In this document: in pieces, positions 25,756-36,500 of the stretch
How the letters are laid out: each line of letters begins with the position of its first letter
Position numbering within the stretch: the first letter of the stretch is position 1
Assembly (NCBI GenBank): GCA_964403795.1
Contig: CAYOHP010000007.1
Location: 11,598-75,597, forward strand
DNA from: CAYOHP01 sp964403795 [NCBI: uncultured bacterium]
GTDB lineage: Bacteria > Muiribacteriota > UBA6191 > CAZXTJ01
Direction: 5' to 3'
Length of the DNA: 64,000 nt
Translations under genes and position numbers: made by a program
The notes under the pieces: generated by a model
Told to the model about the DNA's origin: nothing
The model's input: only the letters and a program-made list of their open reading frames with translations
Databases searched by the model: none

Positions 25756-27062
25756 CCCTTCCCGTCCACGGCCTGGCGTGACCGTCGCCGGTCCTCAGCC
25801 AGCACCCGATCCATGTCCGCGACCGCCTCGCCGAGCACCCGGTCCATGGCGGCGGGTTCGTGGAAGACCTTCTGCATGAGGCTGGAGAGGATCTGGCGGC
25901 ACTCGTACCAGGCCGGCAGGGGTGGCTCGCTCACGGCCCAATCCATCTGCCGGATCCCGGCCGCGAAGCCGGGATCGGCCTCCACCCTGCGCCGGTAGGC
26001 CTCGCTCTCCACCGCACTCCTCCGGATCGGGATGTAGTTGGTGGCGATCCCCCAGTAGAGGGTGGCGTTGGTGGAGGTGAAGAACTTCAGGAACTCGAAG
26101 GCGGCCTTCTGGCGCGGCTCCGGGATCCCCTTGAAGATGGCGATGTTGGGCCCCGCCATGATCGAGGCCTTCACCTTGCCCTGGGGCAGCGGGGCGGCAC
26201 CCAGGCGGAAGGTGATCTGGTCCGCCATGAACGTGCGGGAGACGCTCGAGCCGATGATCATCGCCACCTTGCCGTCGGCGAAGTCGAGCTGGTGGTCGAA
26301 GCCGGTGGTCCGGTAGGCGAACGGGCGCGGTCCCATCACCGAGTCGAGGGTGTAGGCCAGGGCGGACCGGGCCGCCTCGCTCCCCATGGCGGACTTCCCC
26401 TCAGGGGTGAGAAGGCTGCCTCCGTTCTGGAGGACCATGCACTGGAACACCCAGGGATCGTTGACGAAGGCCCAGCCCCATTGGTCGGTGCGCCCGTCCC
26501 CGTCGAGATCGCGGGTCAGGGTCCGCCCCATGGAGGCGAGCTCGTCCCAGGTCTCGGGAGCCCGCGTGAACCCGGCGGCCTCGAGCATGTCGAGGTTCAG
26601 GTACAGGACCGGGAAACTCTTGGTCGGGGGCAGGGAATAGACCTTGCCTCCCTGGGTGATGGTGTCCCGGAAGGGGCCGAACACGTCGTCGAAGCGCAGC
26701 TCCGGATCGGCGGCGATGAAGCCGTCGAGGGGCAGCAGGGTCTCGCCGCTCCGGTTGCAGAAGGCGATCATCGCCTCGTACATCTGGGCCATGTCGGGAG
26801 GGCTCCCGTCCATGAGGGCCAGGTTGATCTTCTGGGAGAGCTGGGCGTAGCCGCCCTGGAACACCGGTTCGATCCGGATCCCGGGGTGGTCCCTGTGGAA
26901 GCGGTCCACCAGGTGGTGCAGCGCCTTGGCGAGCGGCCCCGACATGGCGTGCCAGAACCGCACCCTGACGGTTCCCTCGGGGATCGGCTCCGGTCCGCCG
27001 CAACCGGTGGCCAGCGCCACGGCGAGGAGGATTCCGGCCAGGGCGGGGAGGGTGCGACGCAT
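25752..27062 (-). CDS. ABC transporter substrate-binding lipoprotein, sugar/glycerol-phosphate (UgpB-like)
   Basis: A 436-residue extracytoplasmic binding protein with signal peptide and lipobox LATGC. FWHAMSGPLAKALHHLV followed by an aromatic strand (PVFQGGYAQLSQKI) is characteristic of the family-1 binding proteins that bind sugars or sn-glycerol-3-phosphate, and the resemblance to UgpB is clearest at the N-terminus. DLDGDGRTDQWG is the usual calcium-loop-like motif of this group, and AFEFLKFFTS and IPIRRSA appear in the expected order. It is the first gene of a three-gene overlapping unit and no permease genes are next to it. An ATPase of the matching class is encoded about 19 kb away. Confidence 0.88.
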   Translation of the reverse strand: MRRTLPALAGILLAVALATGCGGPEPIPEGTVRVRFWHAMSGPLAKALHHLVDRFHRDHPGIRIEPVFQGGYAQLSQKINLALMDGSPPDMAQMYEAMIAFCNRSGETLLPLDGFIAADPELRFDDVFGPFRDTITQGGKVYSLPPTKSFPVLYLNLDMLEAAGFTRAPETWDELASMGRTLTRDLDGDGRTDQWGWAFVNDPWVFQCMVLQNGGSLLTPEGKSAMGSEAARSALAYTLDSVMGPRPFAYRTTGFDHQLDFADGKVAMIIGSSVSRTFMADQITFRLGAAPLPQGKVKASIMAGPNIAIFKGIPEPRQKAAFEFLKFFTSTNATLYWGIATNYIPIRRSAVESEAYRRRVEADPGFAAGIRQMDWAVSEPPLPAWYECRQILSSLMQKVFHEPAAMDRVLGEAVADMDRVLAEDRRRSRQAVDGKG

Positions 27063-27101
27063 GGAGCTTCCGTTGGACGTCCCGTTCGAGGGGGACCGGC
27101 A

Positions 27102-27131
27102 AGGCTACGAGCTTGGATCCCGATCGGTCAA
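27102..27131 (-). promoter_or_regulatory. Candidate promoter of the binding-protein/nrnA unit
   Basis: The minus strand reads TTGACC (27131-27126), an 18-base spacer and TAGCCT (27107-27102), about 40 bases before the ATG at 27062. The -35 is good, the -10 moderate. Confidence 0.35.
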
Positions 27132-27154
27132 GCGCGTCGGACCCGATCTGCCGT

Positions 27155-27160
27155 TACTCT
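27155..27160 (+). promoter_or_regulatory. Candidate -10 element of the spermidine-synthase-like gene
   Basis: TACTCT ends nine bases before the ATG at 27170. The intervening CCTGCCACC has no Shine-Dalgarno. No -35 at a normal distance is seen. Confidence 0.25.
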
Positions 27161-27169
27161 CCTGCCACC

Positions 27170-29395
27170 ATGGCAGGAGCGGGAGCAGGCAGAGCGATCG
27201 GGCCCGCGATCGGGCTCCTGGGTCTCGGTCTCTTCGCCTCGGGCGGCGCCGCCCTCGTCCAGCAGGTCGCCTGGCAGCGGAGGCTGATTTCGTTCCTGGG
27301 AGGCGCCGACTGGGTCTCTTCGATGGTGGTGGTGCTGGTCGTGATGGTCGGGCTCGGCCTGGGTGCCGGGCTGGCCGGGAGGTTGGCGGCAGGTCCCGGG
27401 GATCCGCTCCGCGCCCTGGCGATCCTCGAGGCTGCGATCGCCGCCTCCACCTGGGGCCTGGCCGTGATCCTGGCTGCCGGTCCCGGGTCCGGCCTGCGGG
27501 ACGCCGCCCGGGCGGGTCTGGCCTGGGGGCTCCCGGAGTGGTCGCCGACCTCGCTGGTGGCGTTCCTCGCCCTGCTCGGCCCCTGCCTGCTCATGGGCGC
27601 CACCGTGCCGCTGGCCTCGGAGGTCTGCCAACGGCGGATGGGACGATCCGATCCCAGCCTGCTCTCCCGGCTGGCGGCGGTGAGCACCGCGGGGAGCGCC
27701 CTGGGCGCGCTGGTCGGGGCCCTCTCGATCGGTCGCTTCGGCGTATCCGCAACCATGCAGGGCGGTGCCCTGGCGAGCCTGGGAGCATGCCTCTGCTTCG
27801 CGGTTTCCCTGGCGTCGGTCCCGTCCCGCCCCGGCTGCGCCGACGACCCCGACCCCGCGACGGCCCGCCCGGCACCGGGATCCGGGTCCGCCATCCCGCC
27901 GAAGGCCCCGCTCGCCACCGCCTTCCTCCTGGGGGTGGCGTCGCTCGGCTTCGAGATCCTCCTGTTCCGGCTCTTCGCCCTGCGCCACCGGCCGCTGCCC
28001 ATGGTGTTCGCCACCGTCCTGGCAGGGGTCCTGGTGGCCTGGACGCTGGGGGCCGAGCTGGCCTACCGGCAGGCCCGGTCCTCCGCCCCGCCCTCGCTCC
28101 GCCCCGGGCTCCGGCGGCTGGCCGCAGGCCTCCTGGTGATCGGTCCGGCCTGGTGGGCGGATCCACCCCTGGACGACCAGGGTCCCCGATTCATGGCCAT
28201 GGCCCTGCTCACCCGGGGCTGGTACTTCCTGCCGAGCTTCGGCTTCGGGTGGGCCTTCGCGACCCTGCTCGCCCGGGCGCGGCATGGCTGGGGACGCGAG
28301 GTCGGCGACCTGGCCGCGGCCAGCACCCTGGGTTCGGCCACCGGGGTGGTGGCGATGACCTTGCTCGGTTCCCGAGTCGATCCGCTGGTGGCCTCGGCCC
28401 TGCTCGGGATCCTGGTCCTCTGGCTGGCGGCCGATCCGGGCGAGGCCGACCCTCCCGGGGCCGCGACCAAGGGTGTCCCCTCGCGGAACCGGTCGATGGC
28501 GTTGGCGCTGGCGGCGGTCATGGTGGCCCGGGCCCGACCCTCGGAGGCCCTGGAGGGACACCGGGCCTGGTACGGACCCGACGGTGTGCTCGAGGTGGTG
28601 GGGGAGCGGGACCTCTACTGGGACGGCCTCTGGCACTCCCGGCTCACGGACGGCCGGGACCACGTCGGCACTCGCAACTGGTGGCGGGCGGTGCTGGCGC
28701 TGGCGGCCTATCCCGGGGAGGAGCCCGGACGGGTGGCGGTGGTCGGACTCGGCCTCGGGATCACCGCCTCGGTCCTGGCCGCCCATCCCGGCGTGGGGCG
28801 CGTCGACGGGTACGAGATCGCCCGCACCCTGGGCGAGGTGCTGGCCGCCTTCCCCCGGGGAACGCTGGAGGTGGCGCGCCGGCCGAAGGTGAGGATCCTC
28901 TGGCAGGACGCCCGGGCCGGTCTCGAGCTGTCCCCGGAGCGTTACCACCTGATCGTGAGCCAGCCCCTCCACCTCGCCCAAGCGGGATCCGGGAACCTGA
29001 ACTCGGTCGAATTCCTGGGCCTGCTCCGCTCGCGGCTGGTGGAAGGCGGGGTCGTGCTGCTCTACGCGGGAGGCACGGAGGCCCAGCGCCGGATCCTGAT
29101 GCGGACCGCCGACGCCGTCTTCCGGTACCGGGAGACCTGCTTCCAGGGGACCCTGCTGCTCCTCTCGGACCGGCCCATGGCGCTCGACCCGGCCATCCTC
29201 GAGTCGCGGCTCTCCCGCTCCGGAAACGGATTCTGGGAGCGGGTACGAGCCCATCCCCCGACCTCCACGGGCGGGCGGTTCCTGGAAGCCCTCGACCGGC
29301 CGCGCCGGGAACCGGCAGCGGAGGGGTGCGTCTCGACCGACGACCTGCCCCTGGTCGAGTACCCGGAGCTGGCTGCCCTCCGGGGATGCCGGTAG
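27170..29395 (+). CDS. Membrane protein with C-terminal spermidine-synthase-like domain
   Basis: A 741-residue fusion. The N-terminal 470 residues contain about ten hydrophobic segments (IGLLGLGLFASGGAALV, SSMVVVLVVMVGLGLGAGLAG, LVAFLALLGPCLLMGATVPL, LATAFLLGVASLGFEILLF and others). The C-terminal 230 residues have the Rossmann-type methyltransferase fold of spermidine synthases: VVGLGLGITASVLA, an acidic residue ending strand 2 (DGYEIA), and WQDAR. The catalytic aspartate motif of true spermidine synthases is replaced by VSQPLH, so aminopropyl transfer is unlikely. This membrane-fused family is common in environmental bacteria and lacks a firm function. The ATG at 27170 was preferred over an earlier in-frame ATG because it starts directly before the first membrane segment. 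Confidence 0.8.
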   Translation: MAGAGAGRAIGPAIGLLGLGLFASGGAALVQQVAWQRRLISFLGGADWVSSMVVVLVVMVGLGLGAGLAGRLAAGPGDPLRALAILEAAIAASTWGLAVILAAGPGSGLRDAARAGLAWGLPEWSPTSLVAFLALLGPCLLMGATVPLASEVCQRRMGRSDPSLLSRLAAVSTAGSALGALVGALSIGRFGVSATMQGGALASLGACLCFAVSLASVPSRPGCADDPDPATARPAPGSGSAIPPKAPLATAFLLGVASLGFEILLFRLFALRHRPLPMVFATVLAGVLVAWTLGAELAYRQARSSAPPSLRPGLRRLAAGLLVIGPAWWADPPLDDQGPRFMAMALLTRGWYFLPSFGFGWAFATLLARARHGWGREVGDLAAASTLGSATGVVAMTLLGSRVDPLVASALLGILVLWLAADPGEADPPGAATKGVPSRNRSMALALAAVMVARARPSEALEGHRAWYGPDGVLEVVGERDLYWDGLWHSRLTDGRDHVGTRNWWRAVLALAAYPGEEPGRVAVVGLGLGITASVLAAHPGVGRVDGYEIARTLGEVLAAFPRGTLEVARRPKVRILWQDARAGLELSPERYHLIVSQPLHLAQAGSGNLNSVEFLGLLRSRLVEGGVVLLYAGGTEAQRRILMRTADAVFRYRETCFQGTLLLLSDRPMALDPAILESRLSRSGNGFWERVRAHPPTSTGGRFLEALDRPRREPAAEGCVSTDDLPLVEYPELAALRGCR

Positions 29396-29479
29396 CGGGC
29401 GGACCTCCCCGGCCCGGGACTGCTCGGGAAGGCGCCGATTCGGTGCCACACTGGGTGGAGACCGAAAGGAGTCCCGGGC

Positions 29480-30319
<840 letters not shown>

Positions 30320-30340
30320 CGGGCCGCGAGCCGGAGGCAG

Positions 30341-30383
30341 TCCGGGGACCGCCTCCGAGGTCCTCGGACCCGCGGTCCCCGGA
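30341..30383. terminator. Large two-tier hairpin between convergent genes, probable bidirectional terminator
   Basis: TCCGGGGACCGC (30341-30352) pairs perfectly with GCGGTCCCCGGA (30372-30383), and within the loop TCCGAGG (30354-30360) pairs with CCTCGGA (30362-30368). This gives a 12-bp outer and a 7-bp inner stem, both symmetric on the two strands. It sits in the 72-base gap between the stops at 30319 and 30392. No T-run follows, so it may act as a transcript-end stabiliser or RNA-polymerase pause rather than as a classical intrinsic terminator. Confidence 0.6.
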
Positions 30384-30391
30384 ACCGTCTC

Positions 30392-32875
30392 CTACTTCGA
30401 TTTCGACTTCGCCTTGCCCGCCCTGCGCTTCGAGTCGAGGTTGTGGAGCTTTTCCGGCACCACCGGCTCGGGAGCCAGCCGGGTGGACCCCGGGGTGGCG
30501 GCCGGTTCGCAGTCGGCACAGGAGTCGCCGTACTCGCTGCCGGAGAGGCGGGCCCGCACCCGGGCCGCCAGCCCGGCCAGGTCGCCCGGACCCTGAGGAT
30601 CGGTGGGATCGACGCCGCCCTCCGGTCGCATGGCGTCGGGTCCCGCAGGGGCCCTTCCCAGGCGCACCTTCTCGCGGAGGTCCCAGAGCCGGGTGGTGGT
30701 CTCGGGGTCCCGCGGCGCACCGCCGGAGCGATCGTGGGCGAGCCGAAGGTCCTCGACCCCTTCGAACCGGTCGCCCGGGCCACCGGTGTAGGCCGGCGAG
30801 GCGCCGGCGCGGTCCGGGAAGCTGCCGAGGGCTCCCGAGAGGTAGTGGTCCTTGATCTCGCGCAGGCGCTCCTGGCGGGCCTGGGGACCGAGCCCATGGG
30901 CCTGCAGATAGTGGGCATCCACCGGGATCTCGTCCCCGGCGGGCTCGGGTCCCTGGTAGCGGTTCTCGAGCTCGGCCAGGCGGGCCGCCACCTCGTCGGG
31001 GTTGCGGTAGCGGTACATGCCGGTCTCGGAGACAAGGTTGCCGCGTTCATGCCGGGTGAACTCGCCGGCCAGGTAGCGGTCGCGCCGGGCGGCCACCGCC
31101 GCGTCCAGTTCGAGCCGGGTCTCGGGGCGCAGCGCCACGAAAGGGTTCTCGTCGGGGTGGTCCCGCAGGTACTCCTCGCTGAGCACGTCCTCCTCGCCCG
31201 CCAGGTCGCCCTTCTGCACGTCGAAGCGCAGCTCCTGGCCGCCGAGCACCTGGAACCGGGCCGACAGGGCGTTGACCAGGGGAGCGGACTCGCCGTGCTT
31301 CTCGGCCGGGTCCTCGTCCTTCCAGAGGTTCTCGAGCCCGATGTCGTAGACGCCCTCCGGCAGCCAGAGTCCGACTTCCCGATGGTGGCGGAGGTCGGAG
31401 AGGCGTCCCGAGAAGACCTCGCGGTTCGGCTGGTCGCCGTCCTTCTCCGAGGCCAGGGCGTCGCGGATCGTGACCTTCAGGAGCTCGCTGGTGGCTCCGT
31501 AGGGATGCTGGAGCTCGTACCATGGGTCGCCAGCCCGGGTGAACACGAGGCGCGAGAAGGCGATCCGCCGGGAGGTGGTCTCGCCGGGATGGACCTCGAG
31601 GTCCCGCACCGTGAACCCGAGCGGCTGGTCGGGGATCTTGACGACCAGCGTGTAGGTCCCCGGCTTCACCGCCGCCAGCAGGGGGTCGGGGGTGTCGAGC
31701 CTCCCGAAGCCGTCGACCGTGGTCCGCCCGGTCCGGTAGATGCGTCCGTCCTTGTCCTTGAGCGTGAATTCGCAGAGCAGGAACTGGCCGCGGAACCCCT
31801 GGGTGTAGATGCGGACCTTGCCTGGACCCTTGCCGGCCACCAGCTTCCGCTCCACCTCGAGCGGAGTGACCGGCACCTCCCGGTCCAGCCAGTAGGTGCC
31901 GATGCCGCGACCCAGGTGGTGCTGGTAGAAGACGTCGACGGCAAGGGTGCGGTCGAGTTTCTCTCGCCGGGCGTTGGGCGAGACGTAGCTCACCCGGTAC
32001 TGGGCCGACATGCTGCGGACGATGGCATCGAAGACCTCGCGCAGATGGCGGGGATGGGGCGCGTACCAGGCCTGGCCACCGGTCTTCTGGGCGATCCGTT
32101 CGAGCAGGGCCCGGTCGGCGTGCTGGCCCAGCGCGATGGTGTAGATCTCGACCCCCTCGGCCTTGGCCCGGGCCACCAGGCCTGCTTCGGTCTCGACCGA
32201 GAGCGGCTTGCCTCCCGGGTAGACCTGGTCGTTGCCGTCGGTCAGCAGCAGCATCTTGCGCTGGCCCTTGCCGGAGAGGACCGAGTCGATGCCGAGCAGG
32301 GCACCGTCGAAGACCGCAGTGGCCCCGTAGGCGCGGAGCTTGCCGATGGCCTCCTTCATCAGGTCCTTGCGGGTGGTGCGCTCCTGGAGGACGCGGGCCC
32401 CCCGGTCGAAGGAGACCACCGCCACCTCGTCGACCCGGTGCAGCTCGTCCACGAAACGGGTGGCGGCCAGCCGCAGGTACTCGAGGTCGGGGTCGATCGA
32501 GCCCGAGTCGTCGAGCACCAGGGCCAGGCTCACCGCCGGGCTCTCGAGCTGGACGTCGAAGTCCTTGATCTCGACCTCCTCCTCGGTGAGCCGGAGGTTG
32601 GCCTGGTGCAGGTAGCGGAAGTCCTGCTTGTCGCCCGATTCGAGGCGCATGAACATGTCGACGCGCGGGAACCCGGCAGTGTCGAACCGCTCCACCCGCA
32701 CCCGGAGTCCGGTGTAGGGCGGCTCGAAGATGTAGCCGCGGACCGCCCCGGTGGTGCCGAGCGCCACCAGTCCCGCGAACAGCATGGCCAGCCGGCTCCC
32801 CGATCCATGCCGGGCGCGCGCCTGGCGGCCTTCCCGTGTCGTCGTCGCCATGTCCAGGGCCTCCCGGGAGGTCAT
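30392..32875 (-). CDS. Exported VWA-domain protein
   Basis: An 827-residue protein. The ATG at 32875 overlaps the upstream stop (ATGA); a second ATG eight codons on is possible. A signal/anchor segment lies at about 28-46 (LAMLFAGLVALGTTGAV). The VWA domain occupies about 115-300 with an intact MIDAS: DDSGS (Asp122, Ser124, Ser126), the threonine in GATAVFDG, and LLTDGND. A long region follows with beta-rich segments (VRIYTQGFRGQFLLCEFTLKD; TYTLVVKIPDQPLGFTV), and the chain ends in a Lys-rich tail (KAKSKSK). VWA domains bind metal-dependent protein ligands. As last gene of a beta-sandwich/TPR/VWA operon it could be the ligand-binding member of an envelope complex. Confidence 0.85.
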   Translation of the reverse strand: MTSREALDMATTTREGRQARARHGSGSRLAMLFAGLVALGTTGAVRGYIFEPPYTGLRVRVERFDTAGFPRVDMFMRLESGDKQDFRYLHQANLRLTEEEVEIKDFDVQLESPAVSLALVLDDSGSIDPDLEYLRLAATRFVDELHRVDEVAVVSFDRGARVLQERTTRKDLMKEAIGKLRAYGATAVFDGALLGIDSVLSGKGQRKMLLLTDGNDQVYPGGKPLSVETEAGLVARAKAEGVEIYTIALGQHADRALLERIAQKTGGQAWYAPHPRHLREVFDAIVRSMSAQYRVSYVSPNARREKLDRTLAVDVFYQHHLGRGIGTYWLDREVPVTPLEVERKLVAGKGPGKVRIYTQGFRGQFLLCEFTLKDKDGRIYRTGRTTVDGFGRLDTPDPLLAAVKPGTYTLVVKIPDQPLGFTVRDLEVHPGETTSRRIAFSRLVFTRAGDPWYELQHPYGATSELLKVTIRDALASEKDGDQPNREVFSGRLSDLRHHREVGLWLPEGVYDIGLENLWKDEDPAEKHGESAPLVNALSARFQVLGGQELRFDVQKGDLAGEEDVLSEEYLRDHPDENPFVALRPETRLELDAAVAARRDRYLAGEFTRHERGNLVSETGMYRYRNPDEVAARLAELENRYQGPEPAGDEIPVDAHYLQAHGLGPQARQERLREIKDHYLSGALGSFPDRAGASPAYTGGPGDRFEGVEDLRLAHDRSGGAPRDPETTTRLWDLREKVRLGRAPAGPDAMRPEGGVDPTDPQGPGDLAGLAARVRARLSGSEYGDSCADCEPAATPGSTRLAPEPVVPEKLHNLDSKRRAGKAKSKSK

Positions 32876-33522
32876 CGATCCGCGATCCGGACGGGGAGGT
32901 TGGGGTACTCCTCCTTCAGCTTGTCCTGGGCTCGCTTCAGGTGGGTCTCGGCGTAGTACTTGAGCTTCTCGTCCTTGGTGAAGGCCAGGACCTCCTCGAA
33001 GTAGCGGATCGAGGCCTCCCAGCGTCCACCGTCGAGGACCTCGCGGCCCCGGCGGAAGGCGTCCCAGGCCTCCCGCTCGGTGGTTACCACCACCACGTGC
33101 GGGTTCTCGGCGAGCGAGCGCTCGTAGAGGCGCCACAGCACCGGGTCGCGGGGAGAGAGCCGGACCGCCAGGCGGAGGAAGCTGGCCGCCTCCTCGAGCA
33201 GGCCCTTCTCGAGCAGGGCCTCGGCCTTGGCCACGTAGCCGTCGATCGCCCGGTGCATCTGGAAGGCCTTGCGGTGCTTCTCCCAGGCCTCCTCGCTGAC
33301 CGGGTCGTACTGGAGGGCGATCTTGTAGGACTCCGAAGCCATCTTGTAGTGGGCGCTCTGGAAGAACTTGTCGCCGCGGTCCAGGTACTCGCGGGTGCGA
33401 CGGGCGGCGTGCTCGTCCATGGGCGAGGGATGGGGCGCGGCGTGGGCCGGCTGGAGCAGCGCTGCCAGGGCCAGGACCACGGCCCCGGCGGCACGGGGGA
33501 CACGACCGATCGGGTGCGGCAT
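32872..33522 (-). CDS. Periplasmic TPR protein
   Basis: A 216-residue protein. The ATG at 33522 follows a GGAGGAGGT site and begins a signal peptide cleaved near LQPAHA; an ATG 22 codons earlier would bury the signal and is less likely. The mature part consists of helical repeats: YLDRGDKFFQSAHYKMASESYKIALQYDP, KAEALLEKGLLEEAASFLRLAVRLSP, AFRRGREVLDGGRWEASIRYFEEVLAF. It overlaps the VWA gene by four bases and lies 52 bases after the 1029-residue gene. In Bat-type systems a TPR protein likewise sits between VWA and large beta-sandwich partners. Confidence 0.82.
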   Translation of the reverse strand: MPHPIGRVPRAAGAVVLALAALLQPAHAAPHPSPMDEHAARRTREYLDRGDKFFQSAHYKMASESYKIALQYDPVSEEAWEKHRKAFQMHRAIDGYVAKAEALLEKGLLEEAASFLRLAVRLSPRDPVLWRLYERSLAENPHVVVVTTEREAWDAFRRGREVLDGGRWEASIRYFEEVLAFTKDEKLKYYAETHLKRAQDKLKEEYPNLPVRIADR

Positions 33523-33574
33523 CACGTAGGACCTCCTCCGGTCCGGTACACGGTTTCGAGGGTTGTCTTGATCA

Positions 33575-36500
33575 TCACGGGTCGCCATGGGGCTGCACCG
33601 TCACCGAGACGTAGGCCCGGGCTTTCGAGTCGTGGGCCGACTTGGCCTGGACCTCGACGACCGCGTCCTGGCCGATCTCGGCATGCGGCGGGACCCGGAC
33701 GAAGCAGGTGATCTCCTTCTGCTCGTCGGGAGCCAGCGAGAGCCGGCTGTGGGAGAGGCGGGCCCAGTAGCGGCGCTTCAGGCCGGAGAGCAGGAGCTGC
33801 ACGGTGTCGGGGACGGTGCCCAGATTGGTGACCAGGAGCTTGACCGCTACCAGCCCCTTGGAGGTGAGGGTCTTCGAGTCGTCCAGCACCATCGAGACCT
33901 CGTGGCGGCGGGCGATCCGGACCTCGAACGGCAGTTCGGCCACCTGCTCGCCGGTCTCGTTGACGGCCGCCACCGAGAACGGCACCAGGTCGCCGATCCG
34001 CTCGCTCTCGGGGGGCCGGATCCGACCCTCGAGGCGCCGGGTCTCGCCGGGCTCGAGCGGTCCGACCGGGGCCTCCAGCGCGATCCACCCGGGTCGCGGG
34101 ATCCCCTGGGCCGGACGGAAGCCGAGCTGCATGGTGCCCTCGCCGTGGTTCTCGGCCCGGATCGAGAACCGGAGCTCGTCGCCGGGTGCCACCCGGTAGG
34201 GGGCGCCGTCGGCCACCAGCTTCAGGTGCGGGTCGCCCACGATCGCCAGCCGGATCCGGTTCTGGGTCCGGATCTCGGGATGGGTGGCGGACATGGCGGT
34301 GATGTCGACTTCGATCGAATCGCCGGCCTTCCCGTTGGCGGGCGCCTGGACCCGGATCGGCATGCGTACCGGGTCGGAGAAGGCGGGCAGGTCCATGTAG
34401 GCGTGCTCGAGGCGGAGACCCCAGCCGTCCGCGGGTACGGCCACGAACAGGTCGAAGGTGTCCTTCACGTTGCCCTTGTTCTGGAGCAGCAGGTCGTGGA
34501 CCGAGGTGGTCCCGGGCTGCACGAAGTAGGTGCGCACCACGTCGCCGTTCAGGTGCGGCTCGGCCCGGACCGCGTGGAGGTTGGTCGCCAGGGTGGTGAA
34601 GGTGATCCGCTCCTTGGTGCGGAACTCGTCGGCGTAGGCGATCCCCACCACCCACTCCTGGCGGTCGGAGCGGTCCATGTAGAGCGGGGCGGTGACCCGG
34701 AGGTCGACCCTGGCCTCCTCGCCGGGTTCGAGCCAGAGCCGCTCGGGCTCGAGCATGGCGATCCACCCTGCGGGCGGCGCCGAGAGCAGCTCGCAGCTGA
34801 CGAGCTTCTTGGTCGGCCCGGAATGGCGGACCAGGTAGGTGTACTTCGCCACTTCGCCGGGGCGCATGGTGCGCTCGGAGGCGAGCACCTCGATGTCGAG
34901 GTGGCTCTCGGCATCGCCGACCGCCACCGGTTGCCCGGAGACCGCTCCCAGGGTGGTGAAGACCGGCTCGTGGTAGCGGCTCGGCTCGTCCGAGAAGTAG
35001 ACCCTCACCGCGCTCGCCACCTCGGCGTTCTCGCCCAGGTAGAAGGGCGGGGTGACCGAGTACACGAAGCGCTTCTCCTCGCCCGGCTGGAGGGTGGCTT
35101 CCTTCTCGCTGAACCCGGAGTACCAGCCCGAGGGGAGCGGTCCGACCTCCCGGAGCACGACCTCTCGGGCGTGCCGGTCGAGGTTCCGGACCGTGATCGG
35201 GTAGCTCGCCAGCTCGCCGGGCCGGACCGTGGCGCCGTTGACGCCGGCGAAGACCTGGAGGTGGGGCGGGAGGTTCCGCTCCTCGAAGGCGGGTGCGATC
35301 GAGACCCGGGGGGCGTCCAGGTCGAAGCCGGTCCTGGCCCGGCGGGCCGCTTCCGCCAGCACCCCCAGGTTGAAGTGCTCGATCCGGATCAGGTAGTAGA
35401 GCCCGAACCAGATGGCCCGGAGCAGCTGGCTGCCGGCGGCCTTGTCGGCGTCGGCGGCCGGGAAGCGATCGCGATACAGGGGACTGGTGCCGATCGGCTT
35501 CCAGGTGTGCTTGTCCCAGTCCCGCCCGAGTTCGGCTTCCAGCCGGGCCCCCAGGCCGGTGAGCTCCTGGTCCTCCAGGCGGACGCTCTCCTCGAAGCGG
35601 GAGAGCAGCAGGGCGAGTTCCGCGTCCGAGGTCACGTACCAGAGATGCATCAGGGCCTCGAGCTGCTTGTTCAGGTGGTAGAGGCTCCGGTCGAGGCTGT
35701 CGCGGACCCCGGCGGCCTCGGAGGAATCCCGGAACGCCACCACGAAGTTCCGGGAGGCCGGGGATACCGCTCCCAGCGCGGTCTCGCTCTCGGCCCAGGC
35801 CTTCTCTGCGGCTTGCAGGTGGGTGAAGGCCAGGCGCTTGACGCCCAGCAGCTCCCGGGAGACCGAGTCGATCCCGTCCCGCATCTCGCCCATGGCCTTG
35901 CCCGACTCGGCCAGCAGGTCTTCGGCGACCTGTTCCAGGACGTCGTCGTCGACCGCCTTGGAAGCGAGGTCCAGCGTCTCCTCCATCATCCGACGGACCT
36001 CGGACTCGGTGACGAATCGCTTGGCGTCCTTGATCGAGCGGGAGGCGAGTGCCACCTGCCGGAGGTAGGCCTTCCAGCGCCAGGCGGCGATCTTGCGGCG
36101 GTAGGAGAGCGCCACCATCTGCATCAGGGCCGGGTGGTGGTGCTCGCGGGATTTCCAGTTGGGTCGGAGCGTCAGGTAGAAGGGGCGCTCCTCCCGCTGC
36201 ACGTCGGTGAAGAAGGGACTCGTCACCTTGGAGATGAGCTCCATCTTGAGGCGCCGCACCGGGGTCGCCGGGGCCAGCTTCACCGGGAGGCGGATCCGGC
36301 CCTCCTTGTCGAAGGTGGCGTCCTGGCGGGTGCGATGCCGGTTGTCCAGGACCGCGGTCTTGTCGACCACTTCCTTCCACTCGGGAGCCTCGCCCAGCGG
36401 GAAGCTCATGTCCTCCCAGAGGCGGACCGTGACCTGGCAAGTGGCGTTGACCCCGGAGCTGTGGTCGAGCTGGCGCCAGGGGAAGGCCAGGACCGGGTCC

